DNA of 64,000 nt from Wolfiporia cocos. Lineage: Eukaryota; Basidiomycota; Agaricomycetes; Polyporales; Phaeolaceae. Every line of letters begins with the position of its first letter. Position 1 is the stretch's first letter. Location of the stretch: NCBI GenBank assembly GCA_029448655.1, contig JACCLO010000010.1, positions 2,046,001 through 2,110,000 on the forward strand, given 5' to 3'. Positions 63,064 through 64,000 of the stretch are shown here, one piece after another. Both the position numbers and the translations under genes were made by a program. The notes beneath the pieces are model-generated. The model did no database searches and had not been told where the DNA came from. It saw nothing but the letters and a program-made list of their open reading frames with translations.

Positions 63064-63539
63064 TGACCCAGGAACTCACTTGTTGTGTCTTTTGTAGACG
63101 GTTAGTTATCAAGCAAAGAAACTATGCAGCAGTAGATAGTAGAGCTAGTGCGGCGGGGTAGAGCAATGAATTGTTCTAAGGTCTTACGCCTTAGAGGAGC
63201 AGCTTATATACACATGTGGGAGCCATTCAGATAAGCATGCCCTAAACTAATGGGTCTGTGCGCACCAGCGGTAATGCTGTGCGCTTACAGGTGAGTGAGT
63301 CACGTTGACTAGTTCTAAGTCATATGACGAGTGAGTCATAGGCCGATCGGTATATACAACGGGCCGCTGACGAGAACGTTATGAGTCACGTATTCTAGTA
63401 CCTTCGAGAGGATTCGAGAAGAGTGACGCTTCGTGGTTAGGGTTTCTAACTACGTTGAATAGGGCTTGTCGTAAGACAAGTCAGAGAAATTCGATATAAA
63501 TTCGGGAAAAATTAGGTAAATGCCTAGAAAACTGTGACA
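63064..63539 (-). repeat. 3' LTR of an element running off the right edge
   Basis: The + strand starts about TGACCCAGGAACTC and ends AAAACTGTGACA, with the TATA run TTATATACACATG near 63207. The purine tract GAAGAGGGGGTAA (sense) follows at 63540. The start is uncertain by a few bases. Confidence 0.7.
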
Positions 63540-63575
63540 TTACCCCCTCTTCAGGCTTTTAGTCCCTAAAAGATA

Positions 63576-64000
63576 TTTCTATCTTCCGGTGGAGCCAAAC
63601 GCTCCTTCTTTTCTAGTCCCCATGTCTCCATAGTGGAGGTCATATGCGGTGATACTGCTTATGACGACTTCAGGGTTAGATACTGGCAATATTAGCAATT
63701 GTGCTATCTTGTCAGTGACGTTCACATGATAATAGTCATTACCGAAGTTCCTGATCATAACTTTGACTTCTCCTCGGTAATCCCAATCAATGACTCCTCC
63801 AACGACAAGCAAGTCCTTCTTGGCCATGCTTGATCGCGTCATTAGTTGACCATAGTGCCCATACGGCAATAGGATTTTTAATCCTGTTTCTATAGTTTCT
63901 AATTTTCCTGGAGGGATGGCCACATCTTTGGACGACGTGATGTCGTATCCTGCAGAGTGACTGGTTCCTCTTTCTGGGTATCTGAGTGAGGTTCCTTGAT
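63576..64000 (-). CDS. C-terminal dUTPase of a gypsy pol, partial at window edge
   Basis: The frame runs from the window edge (QGTSLRYPERGTSHSAGYDI) to motif V (GAFGSTGR) just before the purine tract, so it is the end of Pol as in element Y. Motif I SAGYDI, II MTRSSMAKK, III GGVIDWDYRGEVKVMI and IV TDKIAQLL are present. No frame break is seen. It differs strongly from Y, so this is a separate dUTPase-bearing lineage. RT and integrase would lie beyond the edge. Confidence 0.85.

Noticed and set aside
1..64000. CRISPR arrays, bacterial operons, rRNA genes, DNA transposon ends
   Set aside because: No regularly spaced short repeats, no operon-like gene runs, no rRNA-like sequence and no transposase motif were seen; all terminal repeats are of LTR type with 5-bp duplications.

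Overview
The window is one dense block of nested LTR retrotransposons with no recognisable host gene, except perhaps a 0.76-kb stretch near the right edge. Fungal-type Ty3/gypsy chromoviruses (Gag, PR, RT, RNase H, IN, chromodomain), predicted self-priming and 5-bp target duplications suggest heterochromatin of a filamentous fungus, probably a basidiomycete. That placement is inference from element type; no host marker gene is visible.

Most LTRs belong to families whose sense strand starts TGTCACAG and ends CTGTGTCA. I call them A (699 bp, autonomous element Y), B (about 1.0-1.1 kb, coding-deficient element X), C (about 550-575 bp, including a miniature TRIM), D (about 460-490 bp), F and G (about 605-640 bp). 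A second group has LTRs of 707-709 bp that start TGTTAC and end GTAACA; its members here are elements H, E1 and E2.

Layout. 1-5188: family A gag remnant, solo LTRs, a fused LTR pair and a complete TRIM (2854-4774). 5189-10373: 3' halves of two older gypsy elements, each with a C-terminal dUTPase, cut by solo LTRs. 10374-20387: complete element Y, with LTRs that read as identical, intact gag and pol and an extra ORF upstream of gag. 20388-26250: the older pol continues, then stacked LTRs. 26251-60187: element H (TSD GTAAC), which received X in gag (TSD CGGAA), E1 in RT (TSD CCTAG) and solo LTRs; X received E2 (TSD GGTAT). 60188-62300: closing halves of the outer LTRs. 62301-63063: possible host sequence. 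63064-64000: the 3' end of another dUTPase-bearing element, running off the edge.

E1 and E2 are 9,172-bp inverted copies, nearly identical, around a 6,032-bp spacer. Their target duplications are swapped: E1 has CCTAG left and ATACC right, E2 has CTAGG left and GGTAT right. Flipping the spacer restores matched duplications for both and rejoins the two halves of H and of X. The spacer has therefore been inverted by recombination between the copies, or the assembler chose that orientation.

Main biological points: predicted self-primed reverse transcription in four families; a -1 frameshift signal between gag and pol in the E/H family; a conserved zinc-knuckle ORF overlapping the 3' end of pol; dUTPase domains at two different positions in pol; and a 5' leader shared by autonomous Y and coding-deficient X, which suggests X borrows Y's proteins.
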